From: Lachnospiraceae bacterium G41 | GTDB lineage: Bacteria > Bacillota > Clostridia > Lachnospirales > Lachnospiraceae | Direction: 5' to 3' | Length of the DNA: 64,000 nt | Assembly (NCBI GenBank): GCA_900100245.1 | Contig: FNEU01000003.1 | Location: 1-64,000, forward strand | Shown: piece after piece, positions 25,350 to 34,898 of the stretch | Position numbering within the stretch: position 1 is the stretch's first letter | Layout: every line of letters starts with the position of its first letter | Position numbers and translations under genes: made by a program | The notes under the pieces: generated by a model | The model's database searches: none | Told to the model about the DNA's origin: nothing | What the model saw: the letters and a program-made list of their open reading frames with translations, nothing else

Positions 25350-27954
25350 TGATAAAAACGACAATTTTCAGGCATCACACTTAATGCTGCTGATCGGTTA
25401 TACGATTCTTGCAGTCATTCTTGTTGTGGAGTCATTCTTAATGGGATGGGAAAAATGGGCATTAATTCCCATTACCGTTGGAATGGTTTTCAGCTGGATA
25501 TTCCATATCCGTCAGCTCCTGTCGACCAATGCGAGACTCTGGTTTTATGCCATTTTAATGATGTTCTCGTTTTTCTTTTATGGTATTCACCAGACCAGTA
25601 CATTCGACCTTGCTGTTGTAATGTCGGGAATCATGGTTTTGTATACTTTAACGGGTAAAAAGGGGCTCATTAATTTTGCGGTCATTACATATTATCTGTC
25701 GATGGGATATGCCATCACCGTGATGATTTTAGCAGGCGAAGAGTTTGATTCGCTTGTAATAAGCAGAACCGTAATGCACTGTCTTATTATCTTTTTAATC
25801 GGATGGTTTTCAAAGGCAATTATCGATAAATGGACACAGGTACTTGATAAATCCAAAGACGAGATTGTAATGCTTACCGATGCAACCAACAGACTAAACG
25901 ATTTTCTTGCAAACGTTTCGCACGAACTGCGTACACCTGTTAACGCGGTCATCGGTTTATCGGGAATCTGTATAGACAAGGAAGAAAAGGATGATATCCG
26001 CCGCGATATGATTTCGGTCAGAAATGCCGGTAGAAAGGTAGCCGAGCAGATAGGCGATATTCTGGATTATTCGGAAATCGATCGTAAAAACATAGTTGTA
26101 AACAATGAAGACTACATTCTTTCATCAATTTTAAACGACCTTGTAACGGAAATCCGTGAGTACAAGTCAAAGGATGTCGAGCTTATCATAGATGTCGATC
26201 CCGCGATTCCTTCGGTCATGAATTCCGACGCAACGAAGATAAAAAAGATTTTAAGAGCACTGATTTCAAACGGTTTAAAATACACCCACGAAGGCGGTGT
26301 TTATGTTCGTATTTCCTGTGAAGAACAGGATTACGGCGTTAATTTATCAATAGAAGTTACTGATACCGGTATCGGTATGACCGAAGAGGAACTTGAGAGA
26401 GTATACGAGAGATTCTATCAGGTTGATTCGGGCAGAGCCAGACTCGGCGGCGGTTTGGGACTTGGTCTTTCAATCGTCTCGGGCTTTGTATCGCTTCTCG
26501 GCGGTTTTATGATCATTAAGAGTAAACCCGATGTCGGAACCACTGTACATGTTTCCCTTCCTCAGACGGTTGTCGATGCATCAAGCTGCATGTCGGTTAA
26601 CAATCCCGACAAGCTCTGTCTCGGCGCATTCCTTCATTTCGAAAAATTCGAAAATCCCGTTGTGCGTGAATACTACAATTCAATGGTTCTTAACATTGTT
26701 AACGGCCTCGGTATTCAAATGCACAGAGTTGATAATACAGACAACTTAAAGAGATTAAAAGAATCTCTTCACATGACACATCTTTTCGTCGGAGAAGAAG
26801 AATATTGCTCAGATATCGAGCTGATGGAAGAACTGGCCAAGGAAATGATTGTTGTGGTTGTGGCCAACGCAGATTTCACACTTCCCGCAAAGTCCAATGC
26901 AAGAATCATGGAAAAGCCGTTCTACTGCTTCCCCGTTACCGCTATTCTTAATACCGATATCAACACGCGTATAAAAGAGGGCGGAAAGCTTCGTCTTAAC
27001 GGTGTGAGAGCTTTAGTTGTCGACGATGAACCCATGAACCTTGTGGTTGGAAAGAGTATTTTCAAGAGATACGGTATGGTTGTATCTACCGCAACGAGCG
27101 GACCGGAATCCATCGATATCTGCAGAGAAAAACAGTTTGACATTATCTTTATGGACCATATGATGGGCGGTATGGACGGTGTCGAAGCCATGAAGAAGAT
27201 AAGAGGCGATGTAACGGGACTTGACAACAATGTTCCTATCGTTGCGCTTACCGCCAATGCCATGAGTTCTGCAAAGCAGATGTTCTTATCCGAAGGCTTC
27301 GACGGATTTGTTTCCAAGCCTATTGAGATAGAGGAACTTGAGAGAGTATTAAAACAGGTACTTCCGAAATCTTTATTAAGCTTCGAGTATGAGGACGAAG
27401 AAGGAAATTCATACATCGGCGAAGAGGAAGATGAAGAACCTGAAAATAAGGCAAAAGCTGCCCCCATAAAAGAAACAGAAAAGCAGACGCTCGCCGAAAA
27501 GCTTGAAGGCAGCAATATAGATGTTGAAGCGGGCTTAAAATATTGTCTCGGAGACGAGGAATTTTACAACACGCTTCTTATCCAGTTCGCGAACGAAGCT
27601 TCAGAGAAGATTCCTGCCTTGATGGACTTTTATGAGCAGAAAGACTGGGGCAATTACGAGATAATAGTTCATGCGCTTAAGAGCACGTCGAAGATGATCG
27701 GTGCGATGGATTTATCCGAGGAAGCTTTGAAGCTTGAAAAAGCTGCCAAGGAAAAGAGAGAGAATTACATCTTTGACAATCACGATCACGTGATGAGCGT
27801 ATATGAGGTTTTAAAAGAAAAGATAAATCAGGCTACCGGTTCCGGTTCGGGAATTGAAGGAGATGGTGAAGTCCTCGAATTTAAGCCCGAAGGCAGCATG
27901 GAAGAGAAGTCATCCGATGATGTTTTAGAGTTTGCACCCATGGAGGAAGAATGA
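25339..27954 (+). CDS. Hybrid sensor histidine kinase with receiver and Hpt domains
   Basis: An 871-residue phosphorelay kinase. About five hydrophobic segments (about 12-170) form a membrane sensor. A HisKA domain carries His195 in NVSHELRTPVN, and an HATPase_c domain (about 300-410) has DTGIGM and GGGLGLGLS. A degenerate receiver-like stretch (about 425-545) is followed by a true REC domain with Asp606 (IIFMDHMMGGMDG). A Glu-rich linker leads to a C-terminal Hpt domain with His778 (VHALKSTSKMIGA). So a full His-Asp-His relay is in one chain. Overlaps both neighbours (11 and 4 bases), implying coupled translation with the REC/HD-GYP protein and the DegV-fused kinase. Confidence 0.92.
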   Translation: MKNDDKNDNFQASHLMLLIGYTILAVILVVESFLMGWEKWALIPITVGMVFSWIFHIRQLLSTNARLWFYAILMMFSFFFYGIHQTSTFDLAVVMSGIMVLYTLTGKKGLINFAVITYYLSMGYAITVMILAGEEFDSLVISRTVMHCLIIFLIGWFSKAIIDKWTQVLDKSKDEIVMLTDATNRLNDFLANVSHELRTPVNAVIGLSGICIDKEEKDDIRRDMISVRNAGRKVAEQIGDILDYSEIDRKNIVVNNEDYILSSILNDLVTEIREYKSKDVELIIDVDPAIPSVMNSDATKIKKILRALISNGLKYTHEGGVYVRISCEEQDYGVNLSIEVTDTGIGMTEEELERVYERFYQVDSGRARLGGGLGLGLSIVSGFVSLLGGFMIIKSKPDVGTTVHVSLPQTVVDASSCMSVNNPDKLCLGAFLHFEKFENPVVREYYNSMVLNIVNGLGIQMHRVDNTDNLKRLKESLHMTHLFVGEEEYCSDIELMEELAKEMIVVVVANADFTLPAKSNARIMEKPFYCFPVTAILNTDINTRIKEGGKLRLNGVRALVVDDEPMNLVVGKSIFKRYGMVVSTATSGPESIDICREKQFDIIFMDHMMGGMDGVEAMKKIRGDVTGLDNNVPIVALTANAMSSAKQMFLSEGFDGFVSKPIEIEELERVLKQVLPKSLLSFEYEDEEGNSYIGEEEDEEPENKAKAAPIKETEKQTLAEKLEGSNIDVEAGLKYCLGDEEFYNTLLIQFANEASEKIPALMDFYEQKDWGNYEIIVHALKSTSKMIGAMDLSEEALKLEKAAKEKRENYIFDNHDHVMSVYEVLKEKINQATGSGSGIEGDGEVLEFKPEGSMEEKSSDDVLEFAPMEEE

Positions 27955-30623
27955 AGCACGAAGGATTTAAGGATAAACTGTATAACAACGACACAGACAT
28001 CAGACAGCGCCTCTTTGTTTTAACCACGCTGATTACGGAAATACTTTTAGTGGTGTCTCTGATAGAAATCTTTATAACGGACGACCGACTTTTAGACAGA
28101 ATTCTTATAGGAGTGGCTATTCTGTTTGTTTTTGCCATAGCCATTTTCTCCGTCAAAAAGAAAAAGATTAAATTCGGCGCAAGCATGATATGTTTTATGC
28201 TCGGATTTATTTTCTTCCCGATGACGTTTATCTATGGCGGCGGAATCAACGGAGATGCACCGATCTGGTTTATTTACACGATACTTGTAATAAGCCTTCT
28301 TTTAGACGGAAAAACCAGAATTGTTTTCTATGTGATGGAGCTTTTCGTTGCTACAGGTTGCTATTACATTAACATCATGCATCCCGAAATCGTGGTTGAG
28401 TCATCGCGAATCATGGGAAATATTTTCTCATTCGTTTCACTCGTACTTATAGGCCTTGCAATCAGCGTTTTAGTCGGTCTTGAAGTAAGACTATTCACGA
28501 AGGAGAAAAAGAGAGCGGAGGAGCAGAAAAAGGAAATCGAAATGCTCAATGCCGCACAAAATCAGTTCTTCTCGAGCATGAGCCATGAAATCCGTACACC
28601 GATTAATACAATCATCGGTCTTAACGAAATGATTCTTCGTGAAAACATCAACGATGAGGTAGTCGAAGATGCGGTAAATATCCGTTCTGCCGGAAAGCTT
28701 TTGCTTAACCTGATTAACGACATTCTCGATATGTCCAAATTCAAATCCGGCAAAATGCATCTTTTAATCGGTCCGTACAACACGGGCAATATGCTCTCCG
28801 ATCTCGTCGGAATGCTCTGGATCAGGGCAAGAGAAAAGAATCTGCAGTTTAGAATCAATGTTTCGCCCGATGTTCCCGCGGAATTAGTCGGAGACGAAGT
28901 AAGAATCAAGCAGATACTCATAAATGTTTTAAACAACGCCATAAAATACACCAAAGAAGGTTCGGTTTCGTTAAACGTTCAGTGCGAAATGCTTGATAAT
29001 GAAACCGCCAATATCATTTATTCGGTTTCCGATACCGGTATAGGCATTAAAAAAGAAGATATTCCGTTCCTTTTCTCAGCTTATAAAAGAGTCGATGAGG
29101 ACGCTACGACACATATCGAAGGTACGGGCTTAGGCCTTTCAATTGTAAAGCAGTTTCTTGATTTGATGGGCGGTAAAATCGCTGTTAACAGCGTTTATAC
29201 CAAGGGCTCGACATTCATCGTTGAGATTCCTCAGAAGCTTGTAAATGACAAGCAGATTGGTGAATACGATTTTGAAAAGAACCACGGATACGGTAAGAAG
29301 AGCGCATACAAGCAGAAATTCGAAGCGCCCGAAGCAAGAATCCTGGTGGTTGACGACAATGAAGCCAACCTCATGGTTGTATCCAAACTTCTTCGTGACA
29401 CAAAGGTTGTAATCGATACCGTAAGAAGCGGCGAAGCTGCACTTAAGCTGACGCAGAACATCGAATACAATGTTATATTTATGGACCATCTGATGCCCGA
29501 AATGGACGGTATCGAATGTAAGAAACGTATTCGAAACCAGACAGGCGGCAGTTCAAGAAACAGTAAAATTGTTATCCTTACCGCGAATGCGGGCGAGGAA
29601 AATAGAGACCTGTATGCTAAAGAAGCCTTTGACGGTTATCTCGTAAAACCCGTCAGCGGAAGCGAACTTGAAAGCGAACTCTTACGTCAGCTTCCTAAAG
29701 ATATGGTAAAGGTAATGGGCGGTGATGAAGAAATCCTCGAAGAGACCATCTCCTGGATGCACGGAAGCCAGAAGAGAAAGATGGTTGCGATTTCAACCGA
29801 GAGCGTAGCAGATCTTCCGAAGGGCTTTATCGAAAATTACGGCATAGCCATTATTCCGCACAGAGTACGTACCGCGGAAGGTATGTTTAAGGACGGCTAC
29901 GAAATAGATACCGCAGGCGTAATCAAATACATGGAAAACTCCACGAATGAAATCCTGCCGATGGCACCCGATGCCAAAGAGCATGAAGCATTCTTTGCGA
30001 AGCAGCTTTCGTATGCTAACAATGTCATCCATATTTCGATTTCTTCGGGAATTGAAAACAGCGGATGTCCGAGCGCAATGGAAGCAGCCAAAGCATTCGA
30101 CAATGTATTCGTAGTCGACTCCGGACACCTTTCAAGCGCACAGGGTCTTATGGTGCTTGAAGCCTGCAGACTCGCAGAAAGCGGTATGAGTCCGAAGCAT
30201 ATCATCGAGGAACTTGAAAACATCAAAGGTAAAATTCATACAAGCTTTATCGTTGATAACCTTGATTATCTCGCAAGAGCAAAACAGGTTCCCGTGAGGT
30301 TGTCTAACCTCGTAAAATCACTGATGGGCCGTCCGGTACTCGTATTAAAACGAGGAAAGATGAAGCTTGGAAAGATTTACTTCGGCTCATCCAAGAACGC
30401 ATGGAAAAACTATATCAACGCGTGCCTTTCCGCAGGTTCTAAGATAGATACAAGCGTATTGTTTGTAACCTATGTAGGACTCAGCAAAAAAGAAATGGAT
30501 TGGATAAAAGAATACATCGAAAAGAAGATGAAATTCGACCAGATTATCTTCAAGCAGGCCTGCGCTTCCATCGCAGTTAACTGCGGACCCGGAACCTTTG
30601 GCCTTCTCTTCAAAGAAAAGTAA
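27951..30623 (+). CDS. Hybrid histidine kinase fused to a DegV (fatty-acid-binding) domain
   Basis: An 890-residue protein in one uninterrupted frame. The N-terminus has several hydrophobic segments (about 20-185). HisKA carries His212 in MSHEIRTPINT; HATPase_c (about 310-425) has DTGIGI and GTGLGLS. REC (about 462-585) has Asp512 in FMDHLMPEMDG. From about 611 to the end is a complete DegV/EDD domain (VAISTESVADLPKGF, HISISSGIENSG, VVDSGHLSSAQG). DegV proteins bind single fatty acids and in Gram-positives can act as FakB subunits for fatty-acid kinase FakA; no fakA is nearby. How a fatty-acid-binding unit serves a kinase is not known to me. It overlaps the previous gene by 4 bases and ends at a perfect 23-bp inverted repeat. 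Confidence 0.92.
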   Translation: MKHEGFKDKLYNNDTDIRQRLFVLTTLITEILLVVSLIEIFITDDRLLDRILIGVAILFVFAIAIFSVKKKKIKFGASMICFMLGFIFFPMTFIYGGGINGDAPIWFIYTILVISLLLDGKTRIVFYVMELFVATGCYYINIMHPEIVVESSRIMGNIFSFVSLVLIGLAISVLVGLEVRLFTKEKKRAEEQKKEIEMLNAAQNQFFSSMSHEIRTPINTIIGLNEMILRENINDEVVEDAVNIRSAGKLLLNLINDILDMSKFKSGKMHLLIGPYNTGNMLSDLVGMLWIRAREKNLQFRINVSPDVPAELVGDEVRIKQILINVLNNAIKYTKEGSVSLNVQCEMLDNETANIIYSVSDTGIGIKKEDIPFLFSAYKRVDEDATTHIEGTGLGLSIVKQFLDLMGGKIAVNSVYTKGSTFIVEIPQKLVNDKQIGEYDFEKNHGYGKKSAYKQKFEAPEARILVVDDNEANLMVVSKLLRDTKVVIDTVRSGEAALKLTQNIEYNVIFMDHLMPEMDGIECKKRIRNQTGGSSRNSKIVILTANAGEENRDLYAKEAFDGYLVKPVSGSELESELLRQLPKDMVKVMGGDEEILEETISWMHGSQKRKMVAISTESVADLPKGFIENYGIAIIPHRVRTAEGMFKDGYEIDTAGVIKYMENSTNEILPMAPDAKEHEAFFAKQLSYANNVIHISISSGIENSGCPSAMEAAKAFDNVFVVDSGHLSSAQGLMVLEACRLAESGMSPKHIIEELENIKGKIHTSFIVDNLDYLARAKQVPVRLSNLVKSLMGRPVLVLKRGKMKLGKIYFGSSKNAWKNYINACLSAGSKIDTSVLFVTYVGLSKKEMDWIKEYIEKKMKFDQIIFKQACASIAVNCGPGTFGLLFKEK

Positions 30624-30628
30624 AGAAA

Positions 30629-30676
30629 GGGGACGGGGGTGTAGTGTCACATTTGTGACACTACACCCCCGTCCCC
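30629..30676. repeat. Perfect 23-bp inverted repeat between convergent genes
   Basis: Left arm 30629-30651 (starts GGGGACGGGGGTGTAGTGTC) and right arm 30654-30676 are exact reverse complements around TT. There is no T run, so it is a poor intrinsic terminator on its own. It resembles the GGGGACGG...GTGTCA palindromes scattered through many Clostridia. Confidence 0.9.
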
Positions 30677-30700
30677 CGTGTCATTCGCCAGGTCTACACT

Positions 30701-31435
30701 CTATTTTTCCACGAGTACTTCTATATAGCCAGGCAGCATATTTGTTATTTTGGTCAACAGTCCAAGTGAAGCTATATTCTTTTTGCTAACCTTCGCCACA
30801 ATCTTAAGCTCAGGGTGATTCACCTTCATATATGTGATGCAGTTAAGGCATGCTTTGAAAGCATAGCCTTTTTTTCTTTTATCCTTTCGAATCATAAAGC
30901 CCAGCGAGACGGTGGATTCGTCGAAATACTCAAATCCCACGCGGCCGATGACTTCGCCCCCTTCTTTTAATTCTATAATCCACATTCCGTACTCAAAGAG
31001 CATATAGCCGTTCTTGACGGATTCATAGCGTCTTTCGGGAGTGATGTAATCGGGGGGAGAATTAAGAGGTGGCAGGGGCTCCAGGAATTCCTTGCAGGCA
31101 CTGTCCTCGTACATTTCAAGGATCTTTGGCAAGTCCTCGGGGCATTCCTCACGTATGATGAAGTCCTCGTCTTCGCCGATTACGTAGGGGATATTTTTGA
31201 TATGACAGTAAACCATATCCAGGTGTCCTGAATATTGGACACCTTCCGTGATAAAATATTTATAACCTTCAAAGGCGGGCAGTTGCTCCTCACTATTCAC
31301 ACATATACAAACTGCTTCGCCTTTGGATGTCAGATAATCCGCAACGTCTCTTTTAGACGTTATATAAAGCGCGGGCTCTTTGCAGGGTGTGTATTCGGTT
31401 ATATCTTTTATGGTGATGTGTTTAATCTCTGTCAT
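30701..31435 (-). CDS. GNAT-family N-acetyltransferase
   Basis: A 244-residue protein. The C-terminal half (about 105-240) is a GNAT domain: FIIREECPEDLPKILEMYED, then VIGRVGFEYFDES and the acetyl-CoA loop region IRKDKRKKGYAFKACLNCI. The N-terminal 100 residues are not recognised. It should transfer an acetyl group to an amine, but the substrate is unknown. A longer frame begins at 31528, but its first 31 codons lie over the addB promoter region and are hydrophobic and AT-rich, so MTEIKHITIKD at 31435 is preferred. Its ribosome binding site is weak. It is divergent from addB and convergent with the DegV-kinase gene. Confidence 0.8.
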   Translation of the reverse strand: MTEIKHITIKDITEYTPCKEPALYITSKRDVADYLTSKGEAVCICVNSEEQLPAFEGYKYFITEGVQYSGHLDMVYCHIKNIPYVIGEDEDFIIREECPEDLPKILEMYEDSACKEFLEPLPPLNSPPDYITPERRYESVKNGYMLFEYGMWIIELKEGGEVIGRVGFEYFDESTVSLGFMIRKDKRKKGYAFKACLNCITYMKVNHPELKIVAKVSKKNIASLGLLTKITNMLPGYIEVLVEK

Positions 31436-31521
31436 AATTGTAAAAAAATAAGCGAAATCCAACAGTAAATTATTGTATAATAAATAATATATTAGCACAA
31501 AGAATTTAGAAGAGGAACTAT

Positions 31522-34500
31522 ATGGCACTTCAGTTTGTTTTGGGCGGCTCCGGAAGCGGTAAAAGTGAATATGTCAAGAAGCTCGCAATTGACCTTGCGA
31601 CAGCGGACAGAAGGAACAATATCCTCATGATTGTTCCCGATCAGTTCACCATGCAGACGCAGTGGGATATGGCGAATTCGCACCCGGACGGCGGTATCAT
31701 CAATATCGACGTCTTAAGTTTTTCGCGCCTTCCGAGAAAGGTTTTCGAAGAGGTCGGACAGCCTAAAAGAATGCTTCTCGACGATACGGGCAAGTGCCTG
31801 TTAATTAAGAGAGGTGCCTCTAAAATAAAAGACGACCTTCGCGTACTTTCAAGGGGTATGGAAAATGCCGGCTGGGCAGGAGAAGTTAAATCCGTTTTGT
31901 CCGAATTTATGCAGTATAACGTCAGTCCCGAGGACCTTGACGGCTTTATTGAAAAATGCAATTCCGAAGCGCTGAAGCTTAAGCTTGCCGATTTAAAGCT
32001 TCTTTACGAAGTATTCATAAAAGAATGCGAAGACAAATACATCACGAGAGAAGAGCTTCTCGACATGTTCATTGAAAGACTCCCTTTGTCCAAAAAGATG
32101 GAAAAGAGCGTCGTTATTTTCGACGGTTTTACGGGCTTTACTCCGATTCAGATAAAGGCGATTGTCGCTGTTTTAAACAAGGCAAAGGACGTTTATATTA
32201 CGTTTCCGTTTGATAACGACTTAAGCGTTAACCCTCATAAAATCACAGAGAACGAGGATACATTATTTAATCTGACCAAGAGAAATATGGCAGATATTTC
32301 AAAGGAATACGATCCTACCGGAGTCAATATCCGCGAGGATATCCGACTAACAAAAGATTACAGACACGAAAACAACGCGGAACTTGCGTTCCTTGAAAAG
32401 AACCTTTTCAGAAAAGAAAACGAAAAGATAAAGGCAACTGGCGCAATTAAGATTTCAAGATGTGCAGACATAGACAGCGAGTGCCATATTTTATGCGAAG
32501 AACTTCTAAAAGAAATCCGCGAAAAGAATCTTAGATTCCGCGATGTGGCCGTTATTTGCGCGGATATGACCAGATATCAGAAGCCTCTGGCCAAATATCT
32601 GGACAGATATCAGATCCCTTATTACATGGACGCCAACAGAAGCATTGCGAGCAATCCGTTGGTCAAATATATTCTCTCAATCACGGAGATTTTACGAAAT
32701 AATTTCAGACAGGAAGACGTGCTTAAGTTCCTTCGTACCGGCATTTCTCCTTTAGAAGAGGACGAGATTGACGAACTTGAAAACTACATCTATGCGCGCG
32801 GCATCAAAGGAATCGCAAAGTGGAGAGAGGACTTTGTTTATTCAAGCAAGGAACAGAGCTTAAACAACGAGCCCATAGATAAAATCAATTCCGTTCGCGC
32901 AACGTTTTTTGAGACTTTTAAGGACATTACCGTTTTTGGCACCAAGAAAAGAAAACTCTCAAAATGGATCAAACAGATTTATGCCATCCTCGAGAGCGGA
33001 AAGATCTATGAAAAAATGAGTGAAATGGCTTCCGAACTTAGGGAAGAAGGCTTATTCGGAGAAGCCATGGAATACGAAGGCGTTTACAACAAGGTCATTG
33101 AACTCTTCGATGCGCTTTCAGACCTGATGGGTGATGAGGATTATTCGGTTAAAGAATTATCGGATATTCTTAAGGTCGGCTTTTCAGAAATACGTGTGGG
33201 CGTGCTTCCGCAAAAAGTTGATTCTCTTTTAGTAGGAGATATGCAGAGAACCAGACTGAAAGAAACAAAAGAACTTTTCATCCTCGGCGTTAACGACGGT
33301 AATATTCCAAAAGGCGCTTCGGACGGAGGTCTTTTATCCGTACCTGACAAGGAAGAATTAAAAAAGGCCGAATGCCGCTTAGCACCCACGAGCGTGGAAT
33401 TGGCATTTATAGAGCAGCTCTATATTTATCTTAACCTCACAAAACCCACGGACAGACTTTATCTTTCATATGCGAGCGTGGGCGGAAAGGGCGACAGCCT
33501 CATTCCTTCATACTTAATCGAAATATTGGAGAATATGTTTGAAGGTCTTGAAGTTACGGACAGCATGGGCAAAACTCCGGAGCTCTTTTTACAGGACATA
33601 AAAGAAGAAACCGGAAAACTCTTGGGTCTCTACGTAACGGGCATTGCTAACAAAGAGCAGGAAGAGAAACTGTTTGACAATATAAGCATCATAAAAGGAA
33701 GCGAAGGCGGAGAAGAATGGTGCAAAAAGATTATTTCCAACGCGTTTAGGAAATATGAAGCAAAGTCGCTTAATGAAGAAACCGCGAAGAAGCTTTACGG
33801 AGATCTTTTAACCGTATCCGTTTCGACGCTTGAACAGTTTGCGGCCTGCAGATATGCGCATTTTGTAACCTACGGCTTAGCCCTTAAGGACAGGGAAGAA
33901 TACGGCCTTGAGAGCGTTGATATGGGTAATCTTTCCCATGATATACTTGAGACGGTAGGACAGAAATTAAAATCGGAGAACCTTGATTTTTCAACCGCGG
34001 ATGAAGAGGAGATGACAAAAGAAATCGACATGGCAATAGAGCATCTGACGGGCGAATATAACGGCGATCTTTTAGTATCAGACGAGAAGACAAAATATTA
34101 TGCACGCCAGCTTCAAAGAATCATGAAGCGAACCGTCAAGACACTCGGCTTCCAGCTTTCAAAGGGCAAATACAAACCCGAGATGTATGAAGCATCTTTT
34201 AAGAAAATGCACGATTTATCTTCGGGCGATGACAATAAGAAGGTTATTCTAAAGGGAAGAATCGACAGGGCTGACGTATACGATGATGAAGACAAAGAAT
34301 ACGTAAAGATTATCGACTACAAATCTTCCTCGCATAAAATCGACGAGAAGAAGCTCGAAGAGGGCCTTTCGCTTCAGCTTGCGATATATATGAAAAACGC
34401 GATTGAGCTCATAAAAGAAAGACATCCCGACAAAGAAGTTCTTCCCGCAGCAATGCTTTATTATGCGATAGAGGATCCTTTCTCAGAAAAGAGAGAGGAT

Positions 34501-34896
34501 TATGAAGCAGATATTCGAAAGCAGTTAATTCCCGTCGGAGCTATTGTAAACGACGACAAAGTACTTGAGAGCCTGGACGAATCGCTTCTTACACCCGGCG
34601 CAAAATCCGAGGTTGTAAAGGTATCAAGGAACAAGGATAAATCCGTCAGCAAGGGCTCAAATGTCTGCTCGAAGGAAGAATTTGATTCAATGCTAGATAA
34701 AGCTGAGGACAAGGCAAAAGAACTCGCGACGGATATTTTGGCGGGGAAACTTGATATTAATCCTTATTACGAGAAAAAAGAAGACAATGCCTGCCGGTAT
34801 TGTGTGCTTAACGGAATCTGCGGATTTGATCCGAAGATAAAGGGCTTTGAATACAGGAAACTGTCAGATGCAGAACCTGAAGAGGATGAGGAATAA
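31522..34896 (+). CDS. addB: ATP-dependent helicase/nuclease subunit AddB
   Basis: A 1124-residue AddB, the second subunit of the AddAB recombination nuclease that resects double-strand breaks. A Walker A motif GGSGSGKSEYVK is at the N-terminus. The C-terminal RecB-type nuclease domain has VKIIDYKSSS. The iron-sulfur 'staple' cysteines are present: C776 (AACRYAH) and C1091-x2-C1094-x5-C1100. GAAGAGGAAC is the ribosome binding site, and a TATAAT at 31476-31481 may be the promoter. It is 2 bases upstream of addA, an obvious operon. Confidence 0.96.
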   Translation: MALQFVLGGSGSGKSEYVKKLAIDLATADRRNNILMIVPDQFTMQTQWDMANSHPDGGIINIDVLSFSRLPRKVFEEVGQPKRMLLDDTGKCLLIKRGASKIKDDLRVLSRGMENAGWAGEVKSVLSEFMQYNVSPEDLDGFIEKCNSEALKLKLADLKLLYEVFIKECEDKYITREELLDMFIERLPLSKKMEKSVVIFDGFTGFTPIQIKAIVAVLNKAKDVYITFPFDNDLSVNPHKITENEDTLFNLTKRNMADISKEYDPTGVNIREDIRLTKDYRHENNAELAFLEKNLFRKENEKIKATGAIKISRCADIDSECHILCEELLKEIREKNLRFRDVAVICADMTRYQKPLAKYLDRYQIPYYMDANRSIASNPLVKYILSITEILRNNFRQEDVLKFLRTGISPLEEDEIDELENYIYARGIKGIAKWREDFVYSSKEQSLNNEPIDKINSVRATFFETFKDITVFGTKKRKLSKWIKQIYAILESGKIYEKMSEMASELREEGLFGEAMEYEGVYNKVIELFDALSDLMGDEDYSVKELSDILKVGFSEIRVGVLPQKVDSLLVGDMQRTRLKETKELFILGVNDGNIPKGASDGGLLSVPDKEELKKAECRLAPTSVELAFIEQLYIYLNLTKPTDRLYLSYASVGGKGDSLIPSYLIEILENMFEGLEVTDSMGKTPELFLQDIKEETGKLLGLYVTGIANKEQEEKLFDNISIIKGSEGGEEWCKKIISNAFRKYEAKSLNEETAKKLYGDLLTVSVSTLEQFAACRYAHFVTYGLALKDREEYGLESVDMGNLSHDILETVGQKLKSENLDFSTADEEEMTKEIDMAIEHLTGEYNGDLLVSDEKTKYYARQLQRIMKRTVKTLGFQLSKGKYKPEMYEASFKKMHDLSSGDDNKKVILKGRIDRADVYDDEDKEYVKIIDYKSSSHKIDEKKLEEGLSLQLAIYMKNAIELIKERHPDKEVLPAAMLYYAIEDPFSEKREDYEADIRKQLIPVGAIVNDDKVLESLDESLLTPGAKSEVVKVSRNKDKSVSKGSNVCSKEEFDSMLDKAEDKAKELATDILAGKLDINPYYEKKEDNACRYCVLNGICGFDPKIKGFEYRKLSDAEPEEDEE

Positions 34897-34898
34897 TT

